The position numbers were made by a program, and so were the translations under genes. This document shows positions 34,182-46,210 of a stretch of DNA of 64,000 nucleotides, in pieces (position 1 is the stretch's first letter; each line of letters starts with the position of its first letter). The stretch lies in the NCBI GenBank assembly GCA_014925825.1, contig JACGCK010000046.1, positions 1-64,000 on the forward strand, in the 5' to 3' direction. Below the pieces are notes generated by a model, which saw only the letters and a program-made list of their open reading frames with translations, had not been told where the DNA came from and ran no database searches. This stretch comes from Pholiota molesta (lineage: Eukaryota > Basidiomycota > Agaricomycetes > Agaricales > Strophariaceae).

Positions 34182-34923
34182 ATGATCTCAAACTTGCCCA
34201 GCGAAACCAAGGCAAACAGAAAGCCGACTGAAGAATTCAAAGTGGCGTATTTTCAAGGTTCCAGTAACTGCAAGATCACTTCAGGAAAATATCGTACGAT
34301 ACGGGGAGACTTACACACTAACTATCCTCCTTCTGAGGCGAAGGCGGAACAGCAGGCGCCGACTGCTTCGAAGTCGGCCCAGCAGACGCCGACTGCTACA
34401 AAGTACGATATTACCTACTTCGCTCAGCCTTCCAAACTCGATGTCAAAGACGGCGAATTCGATACCATTTTCGGCGATGTCTACGATTCTTCCGAGCATC
34501 GCGATGATCCTGGCAATACCGGTATGTACATCAACATTTAGATATTATTGCCTTAAAATTCTCTAACCCACTGCGTAGAAGTTCCTCCCAAGAAATCTAG
34601 CTCTCCCTTATATCCTCAACAACCAGATCAGTATTTAGCTGAAAGCGGCGAATTCGATACCGTTCTCGGCGATGTCCGCAATTCTTCTGAGCATCGCAAT
34701 GATCCTGGCAGTACCCGTATGTACATATCAAGATATTATCGCATTAGAATTTCTAACCCACTGCATAGAAGTTCCTCCCGAGAAATCTATCTCTCCCTTA
34801 TATCCTCCACAACCAGGTCGGTATTTAGTTGAAAATTCGTCGACTAGAAACGCTGAGAATGTCATAGCGCCTTACATCTTCCCAGCACACAACGCTGGAG
34901 ACGGAATGGTTCTTTTTCTTTGA
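34182..34923 (+). CDS. Double-motif small protein with duplicated exons
   Basis: The ATG at 34182 opens 119 codons with motif 1 (AYFQGSSNCKITSGKYRTIR followed by GDLHTNY) and motif 2 (TYFAQPSKLDVKDGEFDTIF followed by GDVYDSS). The linker contains a repeated SAQQTPTA-like unit. The exon donor is at about 34521 (gtatgt). The acceptor at about 34578 leads to an EVPPKKSSSPLYPQQP exon, then a third partial motif, GEFDTVLGDVRNSSEHRND (about 34645-34710). A second intron of the same type and a second EVPPEKS exon follow, and the gene ends at 34923. The exon-intron-exon unit is thus tandemly doubled (period about 196 bp). Paralogue of 7285. Confidence 0.62.
34445..34840 (+). repeat. Tandem exon-intron duplication inside the gene at 34182
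   Basis: Two successive units carry the same ggcgaattcgatacc exon end, the same intron (gtatgtacat..actgc[ga]tag) and the same aagttcctccc[ac][ag]agaaatct exon start, about 196 bp apart. Confidence 0.8.
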
Positions 34924-37391
34924 ATCCGCAGACGTAGACTAACACGGTAGGTGCCAAGTCTTTCTTAATTTAACAATTTCTTGTTTATAATGATTGTGCT
35001 TCGCTACAGCGTATTTCCTTATCGCTCCGGCTGGTCCTGTCGATGTAGTTGTCCCAAGTATACGAACACTGCGCGAAGCTTTAGTCGTACGCCAGCCCAT
35101 GCAGAACAGATCGAATCATTAAATTAGCCACGCATCGTCTACTACGTCTACTATACTTTGTCTCCATCTTTCCCATGCGCCTCGCTTTCAATGAGATCTT
35201 ATATATTTTCCTTTTTCAGAGTACAGCGGCAGACGTTGAAGTGTGATGTTAGAGGTCATAAAGCATAAGGTATACGTATGACCGGGGCGCGTTCGCGTCC
35301 GAGAGCAAGCACTGTGGCTGCCAGGTTCGGAGATGAAAGGGAGATGGACGGATCGATTACTTATCATAATCACACCTATCGCGCGCGCTAATACCAAAAA
35401 TATTTCCCATAAACGATTCACGCCTCTAAACATCTAGAGTTGGGTTTTGAACTTCGCTGGGAACTGACAACTAATAGCTCAAATACTCCCCTCTGACTTG
35501 CGGATTCAGACGACATTCAAGAATAATCAAGCCGAGGAAGGTGGTTCGCGACATGAAAATAAGCAGAATCTCTGCGTCTTATACAGCGTGGAATTTGCAC
35601 AGAAATAGAACGTGAATGGGCTCAAGGATGATTACATTAATAGACGCGGAGGCGATTCATAGGACACCACACCGCCGCGTCATATATCGTCAAGAACTGA
35701 ATAAGCCGTGCCTAAGCTTCGCGCACAATCGGCGATCGCTGCTCCCGTGCGACATACGCAGAAAAACTGTTTGTCTGCGGCGCGGGTGTGTTACGAAAGA
35801 AGAAATTTTGAAAGAACACAGGCAAGAGACTTGGAAACATAAAGAAGAGGCCGAGTAAATGGGTTAGATGACAAAAAAGGCCAACGAGATGTAACACATA
35901 TCAGAGGTTTAGAGACGGCGGAGGAGATGATAACCGCAGATACTTCGACATGGATACGAAGGGAAATGAGGGGAAATTTTGGGTTGTCCGTGTACAAGCT
36001 CAAAATTGATACGATATGGCGAGACAGCGGGAGAGGGATGTAGAGGAGAACTTGGTCATGTATAATCAGATGACACCAGAAAAGGATTCCAAGATGAACG
36101 AATGACGTCCTGCGAATGCTAATATTCGCGTCCGGTCGTTCGTCATGACGTGTCCATATCGGTTCGCGTCATCCTTGCCAGGTCGCTTGACGAGGGGTTG
36201 TTGACCCATCATGCATCGCGACGAAGAAAAAAGAAAGGAAGAGAACCCCGTTTCGAAACTCGCAGGTGGGCTAACGCATTCGCCGCTGAGTAGGGTGATG
36301 GCTTGATGACAGTCAACGTCGAGACACGACGCTCGATAGCGGTCCGCTGCTGGGGTTTTGAGTGCTATTGGCAAGGCGGTGGGTGCAGAACCCATAGAAC
36401 TGTTATGATAGAATCAGGTCGGTAAGCATCGTTTACCGCGGGGCTGATAAATTTCTAACCCACCTTGTGTTCCACATCGCATACGGAGCTCATGTGGTCA
36501 CTGCCAGCTCCCCTGACATTCCTTCTTATTGTTGCTCCATCTAATATGTCCATCCAGACACCGTCCATGCAATTCGGCGTCGTTTTGCTGCACTCGCTCG
36601 ATCAAGCTACTAGAGGGACGGTTGGAAGGCGGGTTTACAGTTGATTGCGGACCTTGGAAAATGTAGCGTTGGCTATCCAAGCTGTGATTTATCGCTTTTC
36701 AAGTGCAGCATCTGTCCAGACAAGTAAGTGACATTATCTTGGATAGAAAGTTCAAAGAGATAGCAACATACGCATGACGAATACAAGCATGGTGAATTGA
36801 GAGTCAAACTGGCTGATACGTAATCAGAAGGTCGTGTGCTTTCAGAAATTCAGTATATGAAGAGATACGCTCATAAGAAATAGAAATACGAGAGTTTGAA
36901 GCATAGTGGATGGGGAAGTTGACAAGGCGCGCTGATTGACAGGCAACACATTTTCTCAAACCGTTACGTAAGCAGGGTACTTATATCCCACGTAGCCGAA
37001 TTTGAGCCGAATGCAAGCCGAATGCAAGCCGAATGTACAGCTTTCTTCTTCACAGTTCCTCCAGAACCCTCAGTCTTCAATCATTCTTGAAGCTTGAAGC
37101 TTGAAGCTTGAACATTTGTTAGACCCACGTAGCAGAGGTCGGTCGTCGTACGGGCACTTGAAGGACAGCCACCGTCTTGAAAATATACTAAGCGCAGACA
37201 CTGCCTTACGGTCTTGATGCTTTCAGCGCAGCCAATGGGCTTCTATTAACCATTGAGCTTTATGTGGCGCCCACGCAAGGCCTATCTGCTCCACTCCAAT
37301 TGGGATGCGTCTGTAGCGGTCAACGTCGCTTGGTATCATCGATTACGATACCTCTTCTCCGGTCGTATCTTCCATTTTTATGACCTTGCTT
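34924..37391. other. Paralogous to 8007-9850; no intact gene
   Basis: Shared landmarks with the first segment copy run through to the cattacgtaag/cgttacgtaag site (9820, 36960). Minus-strand open frames are short. Around 37010-37110 there are short direct repeats (gccgaatgcaa, agcttga). Confidence 0.4.
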
Positions 37392-38000
37392 TCACGTACA
37401 CCTTGCATCCACCATCCTATAATAGGACTCATACATTTGCCTTTTGGCGTACGAGATGTTAGGCTCTATCACGAGGCTGACTTGGCATTCATCTTTCCGT
37501 CTCTCCTCCAATGTCAATTGTGTTTTCAGTAGTTCCCGTGCCGGTAGTTTCCAATGATTGACATACTTGATATCTGCTCGGCGACGTTTCAGGTTTGGGT
37601 TGGCTGTTAGCGCGTTAAACACGTACTTGTCGCGAATTAGAAAATTCTTCATTCTTTTTGCTCACTTCTAATTCACGACCTTCCCTGTGACACGCATGAT
37701 AGATGCCTGGTCGATGTAGGTATTATTGACATAGCTCGGAACATCGATATCCTTATAGTCAAAAATTGAGCCTCCTGTTAAAGTTTGTGTCACAGCAGAC
37801 CTCTGCTGGAAGACGACAAGTATTCGATACTGATTTCCTCTTGTGTTACGGAGCTTGATATCCGGCGGCTGAGACATGTTATGTGTTCCAAAGTATTGCT
37901 CCCCAGCCAGGAAACTCATCTCCGTCGGTGACGTCAATCGGAAGCGCGAAGCGTAATTCCCAAATTCCCGAAAATTTGCGCTTCGTCGATGTGTAGCCAC
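37392..38000 (-). CDS. Unidentified minus-strand open frames
   Basis: Two open frames (38000-37668, 110 codons; 37652-37392, 86 codons) follow each other on the minus strand in different frames and could be exons of one gene. The first contains PSYVNNTYIDQASIMRV, whose counterpart is found in diverged form near 26520-26560, so the sequence was once conserved enough to be duplicated. No family recognised; it could be a degenerate gene. Confidence 0.3.
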
Positions 38001-39577
38001 TTAGCTGCATCCTCTACATTTTTCAAAGACAGCGGCCGCTGACCGTCCCTCTTGAAGCATGAGGGCGACGACTGCGATGTACCCATACATCAGACTCAAT
38101 TAACTTCCATGCTTTCTTGATCAGAATTCCCTGATGTCCGCCCATTCCAGTAGACCAACGACACCCAAAGACCCTTGTTACGTCTCTTTACGAAAGCTAT
38201 TAGGCTCATCGTCGTACTTATCCTTCGCTTTAGAGCTGTCGTTCCTTCCATGGGTATTACTGCCCCAAGTTTCTTCGCTACACTACACTTCTACACGTCA
38301 TCAGCCGTGTTTAGATGCTAATATTCATTGTGGGACTGAGAATCATCGATCATCAAGTGGCTTGAGCATTGCAATTGACATTGTTGGAGTCTGGAGTACA
38401 TCATCCCAGCATATAAGGGAGCACGATTCTTTGCATTCGACTGTTTACTGTTCTTTGTGCCGCACCCTAGGTGACCACAAGGCGACCAGAAAGCTCGTCA
38501 AAGAGGGGAATATGGGCCCGAGACGAAGGCGGCCACCGCACCGCTGGGATGCCCTCGGACCCCGGTGCTCAGCAATGGACCGTACCGGGTACAACCTAAC
38601 CTAACCTAACCAGGAGTTTGAAAGATTGCTGATCGATGACGGTCAAGGGCCTCGAGGTCAAGGAATATGATTCTACATAGGTTAAATCACGTTCGACCCC
38701 ATAGGAATACGCCGATTCTATCTTGCCACGATTGGTTATCACATCCCGCTGCCTTACTCGCCTCTTCACATCGATTTTTACCTGATGTTGTACGTGAGGC
38801 AGTAGCTCAGGCTTTGGTGTGTTGTGCCACAGAGCACAGTATCGCTACTAATTAAGTACCTGCAGCGTTTTAATTTTAACGACACTGCGCCTAATGGCAC
38901 CTTGGGAGTATCAGTAAGTTATTCATCTTCAACCCATTGCTTAGGCCGCTCAGACACCTCTAGAATACAAGGCATACGATACTCTTCCACGCTCAAGCTT
39001 TCATAGTATAAGTATATGAATTCGAAATTGAACTGAATGTTGTTCCTCGTAATCTATTCCTGTCATTCTCATTAAATTCAGTGACGGCGGTGGAAGTCAT
39101 ATCGGTTTCTACCGTGCTTTATCGTCTGAACGACCTGACGTAGTCAGATCCAAATACCCTTTCTACACCGCACGATACTCTTTCCTGAATCACGGAATAT
39201 TTAACTGCCATCACAGTGTATCAGCAGCTATGCGGCCACGACTTACAACTCTGCCCATTATGCGAGGGTAGACTTCTGTGTGCTAAAGCTCGTATGAAGC
39301 GCAGGTAAAATTAGCTGTAATAGTAGACCGAAATGTTTCAGTCATGAGCTAGGTGCCCGGATATTTTGCGATTGAGTTTCGACCGATATACGTAGCAATC
39401 TACTCTTGATACATACTCTACGTTTTGTAAAAGATCCTGCTAAAAAAAAAGTGGCGCAGAAGGTGTGAACTGCACTGCTAATAGAACCTCGTTCCATCCT
39501 GGTAACACCATATATGTAGCATGTACATATATAAGCCGGCGTGGAACTCTGTTCCTCTCCAACCCTCCATCCCTTGC
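38001..39577. other. Intergenic; unrecognised 156-codon frame at 38134-38604
   Basis: The plus-strand frame 38134-38604 ends in an Arg/Pro-rich tail just before a short CCTAA-type array. Its character suggests the end of a retroposon rather than a host gene. The rest shows no signal apart from the TATA-like acatatataag at about 39524. Confidence 0.3.
38593..38611 (+). repeat. Short telomere-like array (CCTAA, about 3.5 units)
   Basis: aacctaacctaacctaacc is seen directly. The 5-bp unit differs from the usual fungal TTAGGG, so it is more likely a short microsatellite or retroposon tail than an interstitial telomere. Confidence 0.7.
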
Positions 39578-40752
39578 ATGGAACCAATGATCACCGTGAG
39601 CTACTTCACCGGGGCTAAAGATTTCACCATAGGAAACGGACGGTTTCGTACTATACTCGGGAATTCTTACACTGGCTGCCATCCTCAATTCGTATCCCCT
39701 GTCCAGGAGCGGCCGCCCGTCACCTGCAAAACGTCGTTTTTTGCCAAGTCTTCCAACTTCGATATTCGTGGAGGGGATTTCTCGGTTATAAATGGGGACG
39801 CCGTTGATCTGGGACCCGGTTTCGATGTTTCCGGGCCCATGCATCTCGGATTGAACAACGATTACGAAGTCAACAATAATGGTGAGTAACGCAGAATATC
39901 TGAAGTTTTGCCACGGCGAGCGTAATGGAAAGATCCTGCTCCCCAGATTGATGGGAATCAGCATCAGTATAGTCTCGACGTTCCGCAAGGTTAGCGCATT
40001 TTTTGGGATTCGTGAATTCTTATCCTGAACGTTACGTAGAGTTGCCTTCGCATAGCCAACTTGAGGACACTGGACCGCAAACTGGCGAGCATAATTCTGG
40101 TATGACACATTCGTCTATTAGGAAGACCCACCTCCTAAACGACCCTTGGTATTGTTAGCCGCGCCTCAAGAAGGCACCCAGCGGCTGGGGGATATGGTAC
40201 ATTCACGTATCGGTATAGTTTCGCAGTCGATAAATGTTGTGTCAATCAAATTTATACGTCCGTTCACTAACCGAAAATTTCTAGGCCGCTGATGAATCCT
40301 ATGATGCACCTCCTTTGGAAAAAATCGAGCATGAGCACGCAGTTCATGCGAACCCGCGTCGTGGACCAGCTGACCTCGTTCCCGCTGGAAGCGAAGATGC
40401 GTATGCAACCCGTAAGTGGGTTTCTCAACCGGCATTAAGGCTTCATTCTTATTCAGAGCACGCCAACCGTAATAATGATCGGTATCATCCCGGCCCGTCT
40501 TGCATCTCCAGAAGGTCTTGAGAATGAGAATGCCTCCAAAAAAATACCAACGGATGAGAACACGACGCCTCCGCCGAAAAAAACTACGAAGACGACCTGG
40601 CGTATGTGTTCCCACCTTCTACAACTCGCATAAAGTTCTCATGTCGTTTTGATTTAGCCATGAATTGGCTCACCAGCATAGGCATAGGGAATGGGACCAG
40701 TTTATGGTCCATCCTGCGCCCTACCTCTTGGCGTAGTGGGCTGTGTACTTGA
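39578..40752 (+). CDS. Double-motif small protein (most complete gene model of the family)
   Basis: The first exon starts at the ATG at 39578 (an upstream in-frame start at 39521 is less likely because TATA lies at about 39524). Motif 1: SYFTGAKDFTIGNGRFRTIL followed by GNSYTG. Motif 2: TSFFAKSSNFDIRGGDFSVI followed by NGDAVD. Donor gtgagt at about 39882. Later exons by splice sites and by comparison with 28280: SLDVPQ (about 39970-39988), ELPSHSQLED (about 40039-40098), an acidic exon DAPPLEKIEHEHAVHANPRR (about 40285-40410), a Lys/Thr/Pro-rich exon (to about 40600), and a final exon MNWLTSIGIGNGTSLWSIL ending at 40752. The tail is acidic then basic, with no membrane segment. Function unknown. 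Confidence 0.62.
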
Positions 40753-41742
40753 ATGCAAGTCGCATTCCAATTGTTATTTAAACATCGCTACCGGTGGAAC
40801 TCGTCACCACTTGCGCACCGTACTCGTCATTCATTTTTTACGACTGGTCACTGATGATACAATTGTCAGTATTTCCAGCTATTGCCGTAACGCGAGACCG
40901 CCTGGGCTTTTCGCTCAAGTGGCGGTGTGGGTTGGTGTGGGGTCGCGAATCGCAAGTAGTGTCCATTTGGGTGGAGTTTGGCGACATGACGCAGGCCGTG
41001 TTCTCGTTCGTGCACGAAGCTGCACCCCTTGCTATATTTCTTTCCAAAACTTTGCTGTGTTTAGTAATTTAAGACCCAATTTACGCGACGATCCTGCTCC
41101 ACCCCACTTCACAATTCAGAGTATGCTTCTAATGGGGTGCTGCCGTGCTGAAGTATTCTGAGACAGATTTGAAGAACATATTAGCCGAATTACCCTCGTT
41201 CATACTGATAATGAACTCCTTAAAAAACAAGAAGTAAGTATGTATAAGCAGCGTCCCATTCGCGAGATTCAGTGTTACACTTCAAACGCAAAATATGTCA
41301 GATTTGACGTTCACTCGACTTTCCCCCGCTTTCCACCGGACATTTACCCGGTTCTGCGTTTCTACTGAGCTTTAAGTACAGGTTTGTATTCACGCAATGT
41401 GGATGATTCGGTCCGACAGGATCATATGTATACTTGATTGCCTAGGCTATTGTAGACTCGTCTGGACGACTCTGGAGTCTGGAGAATTATGGATAGGACT
41501 TCTAAGTTCTAACCGCAAAATTACGACTCAAGAGATACCAAAAGCTCGAGCTCTTGTATATTTATGGGCGATGCAAAGGACTCAATAGGCGATGAGCAGC
41601 AGCAAGCAGGGCCGGCGGCCAGGTGCCGGCAGCCCAAACGACATGCCGCAATCAAATAAGGCCAAGCGAACCTACTCGGTGCTCTCACTCTGCCCGCTTC
41701 GTCGTCCATCCATCCCACACCAAGTAGCAAAGCCCGAGCACC
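40753..41742. other. Intergenic, nothing recognised
   Basis: Open frames on both strands lack motifs and splice support. Confidence 0.35.
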
Positions 41743-42160
41743 ATGGCCTCTGCCAACGTCTTCGTAGCGGACACCGACCCGCGTATCGTACGCCCCCAGA
41801 CATAGGCCTCTACGGCCCCGCCTGGATACAAAACATGCACGCGACGCAGTGCAGATAGCAGTCTTCCATTCACATTCTACGGTGGGTCGTTTTTCCTGGC
41901 CTATATTTCTCTCACACTTCATGCCAATCTCCCTTCTTTTTCATTACAGATTTACACCGGGTCGGAATTCCGGGATGTTCTATATACGACGAGCACCACG
42001 CCTGCTGCGCTCACTAATCCGCGGTACCGAAGCCTCGCTGACGGCGTTGAGCAAACCCATCATCGACATCGTGGCCAACATGGGGCCCACAACTCAATGG
42101 GCTGCGATACCCTCGCAGACGGGCAGGTTGCATAAGTGTGCCGCGGAGAGGCGCGGAGAT
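41743..42160 (+). pseudogene. Decayed lectin-like single-pass membrane protein gene, copy 1
   Basis: It begins MASANVFVADTDPRIV, the typical N-terminus (D-D-x-D-P-R-I) of a large Agaricomycete family with extracellular beta-sandwich domains and one membrane helix. An in-frame stop follows within 25 codons. The exon end resembles S-L-P-F-T-F-Y-G before a donor at about 41880. The next exon has NPRYRSLADG and C-D-T-L-A-D-G in shifted frames. No membrane segment remains. Confidence 0.5.
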
Positions 42161-42703
42161 GAATGAGGGGAATGAGTGTGGGTGTAGGCCGCATTGATAA
42201 TGAAAGGTGCCCGTGTGTTTCACCACCCCAAAGTCTGGTTCTTCCGTTAATACATTCACAGGGCTTTCATTCCTTTTCAAGAATTAAGCTTTGGAAACTG
42301 GGCCTTGGGCACACGGAAGAGGGCGTACGTGCTGTACTTTGAAACAGAGCTATCTGTTTACTTGTCTAGGATGTGCTCATTCTGCAACCTTTCAGTTGGG
42401 GGCTTTTGGTGACGCGAATGTGCGGCCATCCCAATACGACTACTCTCCGCAATATCCGTCTTGGTCACGATCTCCTACTCACGCCGATCTCCTACTCACA
42501 CGCTCGTTGTGCATGTAAGGAGAAATACCTTGCGACATCTATAAAGCGATTAAGTAAATGGCACGTTTTTCTTGATCCTTCCGTCTTCACTAACTCAGTC
42601 TGCTAGTTCTCCGCCTCCATTGTGGCCGCGTTTGCCTCCATTTCATCTCCTCGCGAACACGCGATTGCTCTTCACACACACGGAATAGGCAGCACATACT
42701 CAC

Positions 42704-43010
42704 ATGTCGTCTGTTCGCGTCTTCGTGGACAATGCGGTCCAACTAATATACGCTGGAACGCTGCGCCCTGCGCGATGGACGCGAATAGTACTCTGCCATT
42801 TGCGTCCAAATCTTGGTCTTCCTTCTGCTTGCCCCCTGCGTTTCGGGCTCTGGATGCGGAGGATACTCCCCCTCGTTCTGCGGGGTCCTATGGTCTGTCG
42901 CGTGCACCCACCCTCGCGCGATGCCGGTCCTTCAGTTCGACGCCGCATCTCAGAGCATCATCAGGTATCGTCCTCTCGTCCTCCTCGTATTTTCGTGAAC
43001 ACCTGTGATG
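42704..43010 (+). pseudogene. Decayed lectin-like membrane protein gene, copy 2 (5' part only)
   Basis: The ATG at 42704 gives MSSVRVFVDNAVQLIYAGTL, again the start pattern of the lectin-like family (V-x-D-x-x-x-x-I-x-Y-x-G-T). The rest is out of frame and later exons are not found. Confidence 0.35.
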
Positions 43011-45060
43011 TATGATCTTTGCTTCTAATGTCAATTCAATTTGGTTTCATGCATTGTTTTCACTGATGAATGTTCCCCGTTCAGTTGATTAACTGTCAGC
43101 GCTTATTTCTACGTGCGAATTCAAGTTCTTCTCTTCATGCGCAACTCTCTCAGATAGCTTTGGGGAGCCGTACAGTAATCGGACGATGGGAAGTTTCCTT
43201 CAGCGGCGCCGCATGGTTGCGTCAAGGTCGAGTATCACGTCACTGTGATATGGAGATGTAAGTAGTCTCGTTGGCGTTCAATTCAATGCGATCGTATTCC
43301 GCGTGAAGCCAACGTGAAGCTATGCTTGGATGTACAGTGTCCCGAAATATATGAACAGGCTGTGTCGTATACATAATATGAAAATAAGGGCTCTTCGTTG
43401 TTCTCTATGTATACAATTATCTCTGCGAAGAGTATGTTCGGGTACTATGTACAATAAGGTCCACGAACTTGGACTCTCCAGGGGCGTGGTTGTCAAACAC
43501 CATGATCTTGTCGCCACAGTCGGCCAGAGTTCGGACAACATACTATGAACCAGCGTCTCAGTGTGCTGGGCAACAAAACCAGGGACCGATTTTTGCCTGT
43601 GATTCGTTACATTCATACGCCACGAAACCTCGCAAAATGTCTGATCTTAATCTTACTATGTTGCAAAATGGGCCCCAGCGATGGAACCCAATGAACGAGC
43701 GACAGACCATATCCAGGATCCAACGCGCCTCAGCGAAACGTCTGTGCCCATCGCATCTATCCATTCATCCCCTAACCCAGTGCCCGATGTTCCAGGATTC
43801 GAATAGATACTACAGCACACCTCCACCAGACAGGAACTACCGCCAGGAATCGATGCAGCCCTTGCCTTAGATGACCAGGAAGTCGAGACAGATGAAGAGG
43901 CTGTACATGGATCGTCGAAGGATCACAAGGAAATGGAGTATGTATTCGGAATCACCTCCACCTCCTTCCGGAGTCTGACATCGTGTTATTTTATCTAGCC
44001 CCGAGCTTCGGTCTCAAACGCACCTCCTAGATCCAGCGGTCACTGCTTCATAGCCATCAAACAGGGAGCCAATACTTGGGCGGAATAGAGACGATACAGA
44101 AGAAACCACAAGACTCGAAGCGTAATGATAGTCTCAAGAGCTTTACGAAGGAATCAAGTGCGAAGAGCCCAGAGTTGCGGATATCCCAATGATTACCTGG
44201 ATAACGTTCATACCATCTGAAATACGAGAGAGAACGAAGGTAGGTGATCGATTGCTAGTCGTGTTGCGTATGTAAGTACCATCCTCGGCAATGTGGACTA
44301 GTCAAAGAATCTTCGGCTTGTCGACCGTGATAACAACCCAGTAGTAAGAACAGCAACACTCTTAAGTATCGTATCGCCAGATAAGTAAGAGCCAACGCGA
44401 ATTCTCCGAGCGCCGGGTTGACATTGGACGCCAGCCGAAACATGGCCACAATAAGACTTGAAATGAGCGCACCAGCTGCGAGCTTCTTGATCGTCAGCCG
44501 TCTTGTATACTCGCCTTAGTTGTGTGACATTATGAGTGCGGACACAGTTGAGGGGAAGAGGCCGTCAATAGAGCGCAGAGGGTTGTAGTGGTGGAAGCAG
44601 GCAAAGCTGCGATTGATGCTGACGACGGTGATATGTGGTTATGTAAGCAGGCTTTTGAACCGACATCGATCATTCCCTTCTTCATCTTGTCCTCCAACTA
44701 TCTCTTCTCCTACATGTGCATGTATGTTCACACTGTGCGTCGTAGATACTCTTATCTCTTTCAATACAATCCTTTCACGGAAATTCTTGCCTCTCAAGCC
44801 TTCGAAGAACGGTCATGCACACGCATCGCGTAGGATACAGGGCTTCCAACAACCTGGATTCGCGCTTCACGGCGCTTGTTGCTTGTACATTTCATAACGC
44901 TCTGTACCATTGCATGTTCTTGGCGGGCGCTCTGCAGTTCACCCCATCCCACCATATGAACGCTCTTGTTCCGGACCAACGAGCATCCACCTTCGCCCAG
45001 GGCCTCTCTTCCTCTTCCCCGCACGTTAGTCCCTGCACCGAGTAGCACAGATTCGGCACC
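43011..45060. other. Intergenic with unassigned open frames
   Basis: Plus 43469-43870 (133 codons) and minus 44255-44449 (hydrophobic) are open, but neither can be linked to a family or to clear exons. Confidence 0.3.
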
Positions 45061-46210
45061 ATGGCTACTACCTAGTACCAACGGCTTCGACGCTTCGTTG
45101 ACGACAACCGACTATAACGGGCCCCGTCCCACCGCCCCGGGCCCGATGGCCGACAACGCTTGGACAACGCAGACGCCAGTCTGTCGTTCACGTTCCACGG
45201 TGCGTCGCCTTTCCCGGGTCTCCATTTCTCTCTCTCTCTCGTTTCGCGCTAACGTGCCTCTCTTCCATCTCACCCGGGTCGGAACTAACAGGCTTCTGGG
45301 TCGTGCTCCACTTAGTACTTACACGACAAGCCGGGCTACCGATGCTTTATCGACGGCGCAACTGGCCGCATCAACCTTTGGGCGTCATGCGGCGACGACA
45401 CCCTCGCCGACGGCTCGCATGTCTTCATAGTGAACCTCACAGTGGCGAAGAACGAGACGCCGTGGGTGGATTCCATCAAGTACGCGCCGTCCGCGGACGT
45501 GTCGCTCGCGGGCCAGGCCGCTGCCTGTTCCTTCGGCAAATGTGAATCCGTGGGTCGAGGTCGACGAATATCACTGGTCGCCATTCAGTCACGACTTCAT
45601 ATCGGTGAGCGCTGTTGGTTCATATCCATGCGCGCCCACACGTTCTCATCAACCGACGTCCAAACAGGTGCCCCAGTCATCCGGGATGCACTGGCCACGA
45701 TCCAGCCTTCCGTCCTGAATACCTCGGCGCTTGCACCTACGCCGTCGACGGCGGCGCCCCGTCTTTCCGCCCAGTCGGCCTGAGCAGCACTCAGAACGAG
45801 TTCTTCGGTTGTAAAACGGCGGCGGCGACGATCTACCGCGGATCCTTGACGACCTGAGCATACAGAACCACACGACGCCGTCGTTGCCAGATCAATGGGT
45901 CGCCGGGAACGGTATCCGGAACGCCCGCGATGTCGCAGACGTCGGACACGACCGCCACCACGAATAGTCCAACCACGCAGGCACCTTCTCTCAATACTGC
46001 TGCAATAACCCAGACAACGCAGGACACGAACATCCCCTCCACCGTCGGCGCCGCATTCCCTGGCGCGGCGCGGCGCTGTCATCCTCCCCGCTGCCCCGCC
46101 CAGCCTCCCCGTTCGCTGCCTCCGCCGAGGTGGAAGCGACGCGGCCACCGCCAACCCGCACGCGCCCATGCATCCCCGACCTCCTGCTTCGCTGGGTTCT
46201 GGGCGGTCCC
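45061..46210 (+). pseudogene. Decayed lectin-like membrane protein gene, copy 3
   Basis: The start ATGGCTACTACC is followed at once by a stop. Later exons are better kept: DKPGYRCFIDGATGRINLWA then SCGDDTLADGSHVFIVNLTV and DSIKYAPSADV (about 45325-45505), the end of the second beta-sandwich domain with its C..L-x-x-G-x-H signature. A Ser/Thr linker (TTATTNSPTTQAPS) and a glycine/alanine start of a membrane helix (V-G-A-A-F) follow and then shift frame near 46060. The order of parts matches the intact family, so this is a full-length copy damaged by stops and frameshifts. Confidence 0.6.

Noticed and set aside
38134..38604. 156-codon frame as a host gene
   Set aside because: No motif, low-complexity end and adjacency to the CCTAA array. 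More likely repeat-derived.
38593..38611. Interstitial telomere
   Set aside because: Only about 3.5 units, with a 5-bp period that is not the usual fungal TTAGGG repeat.
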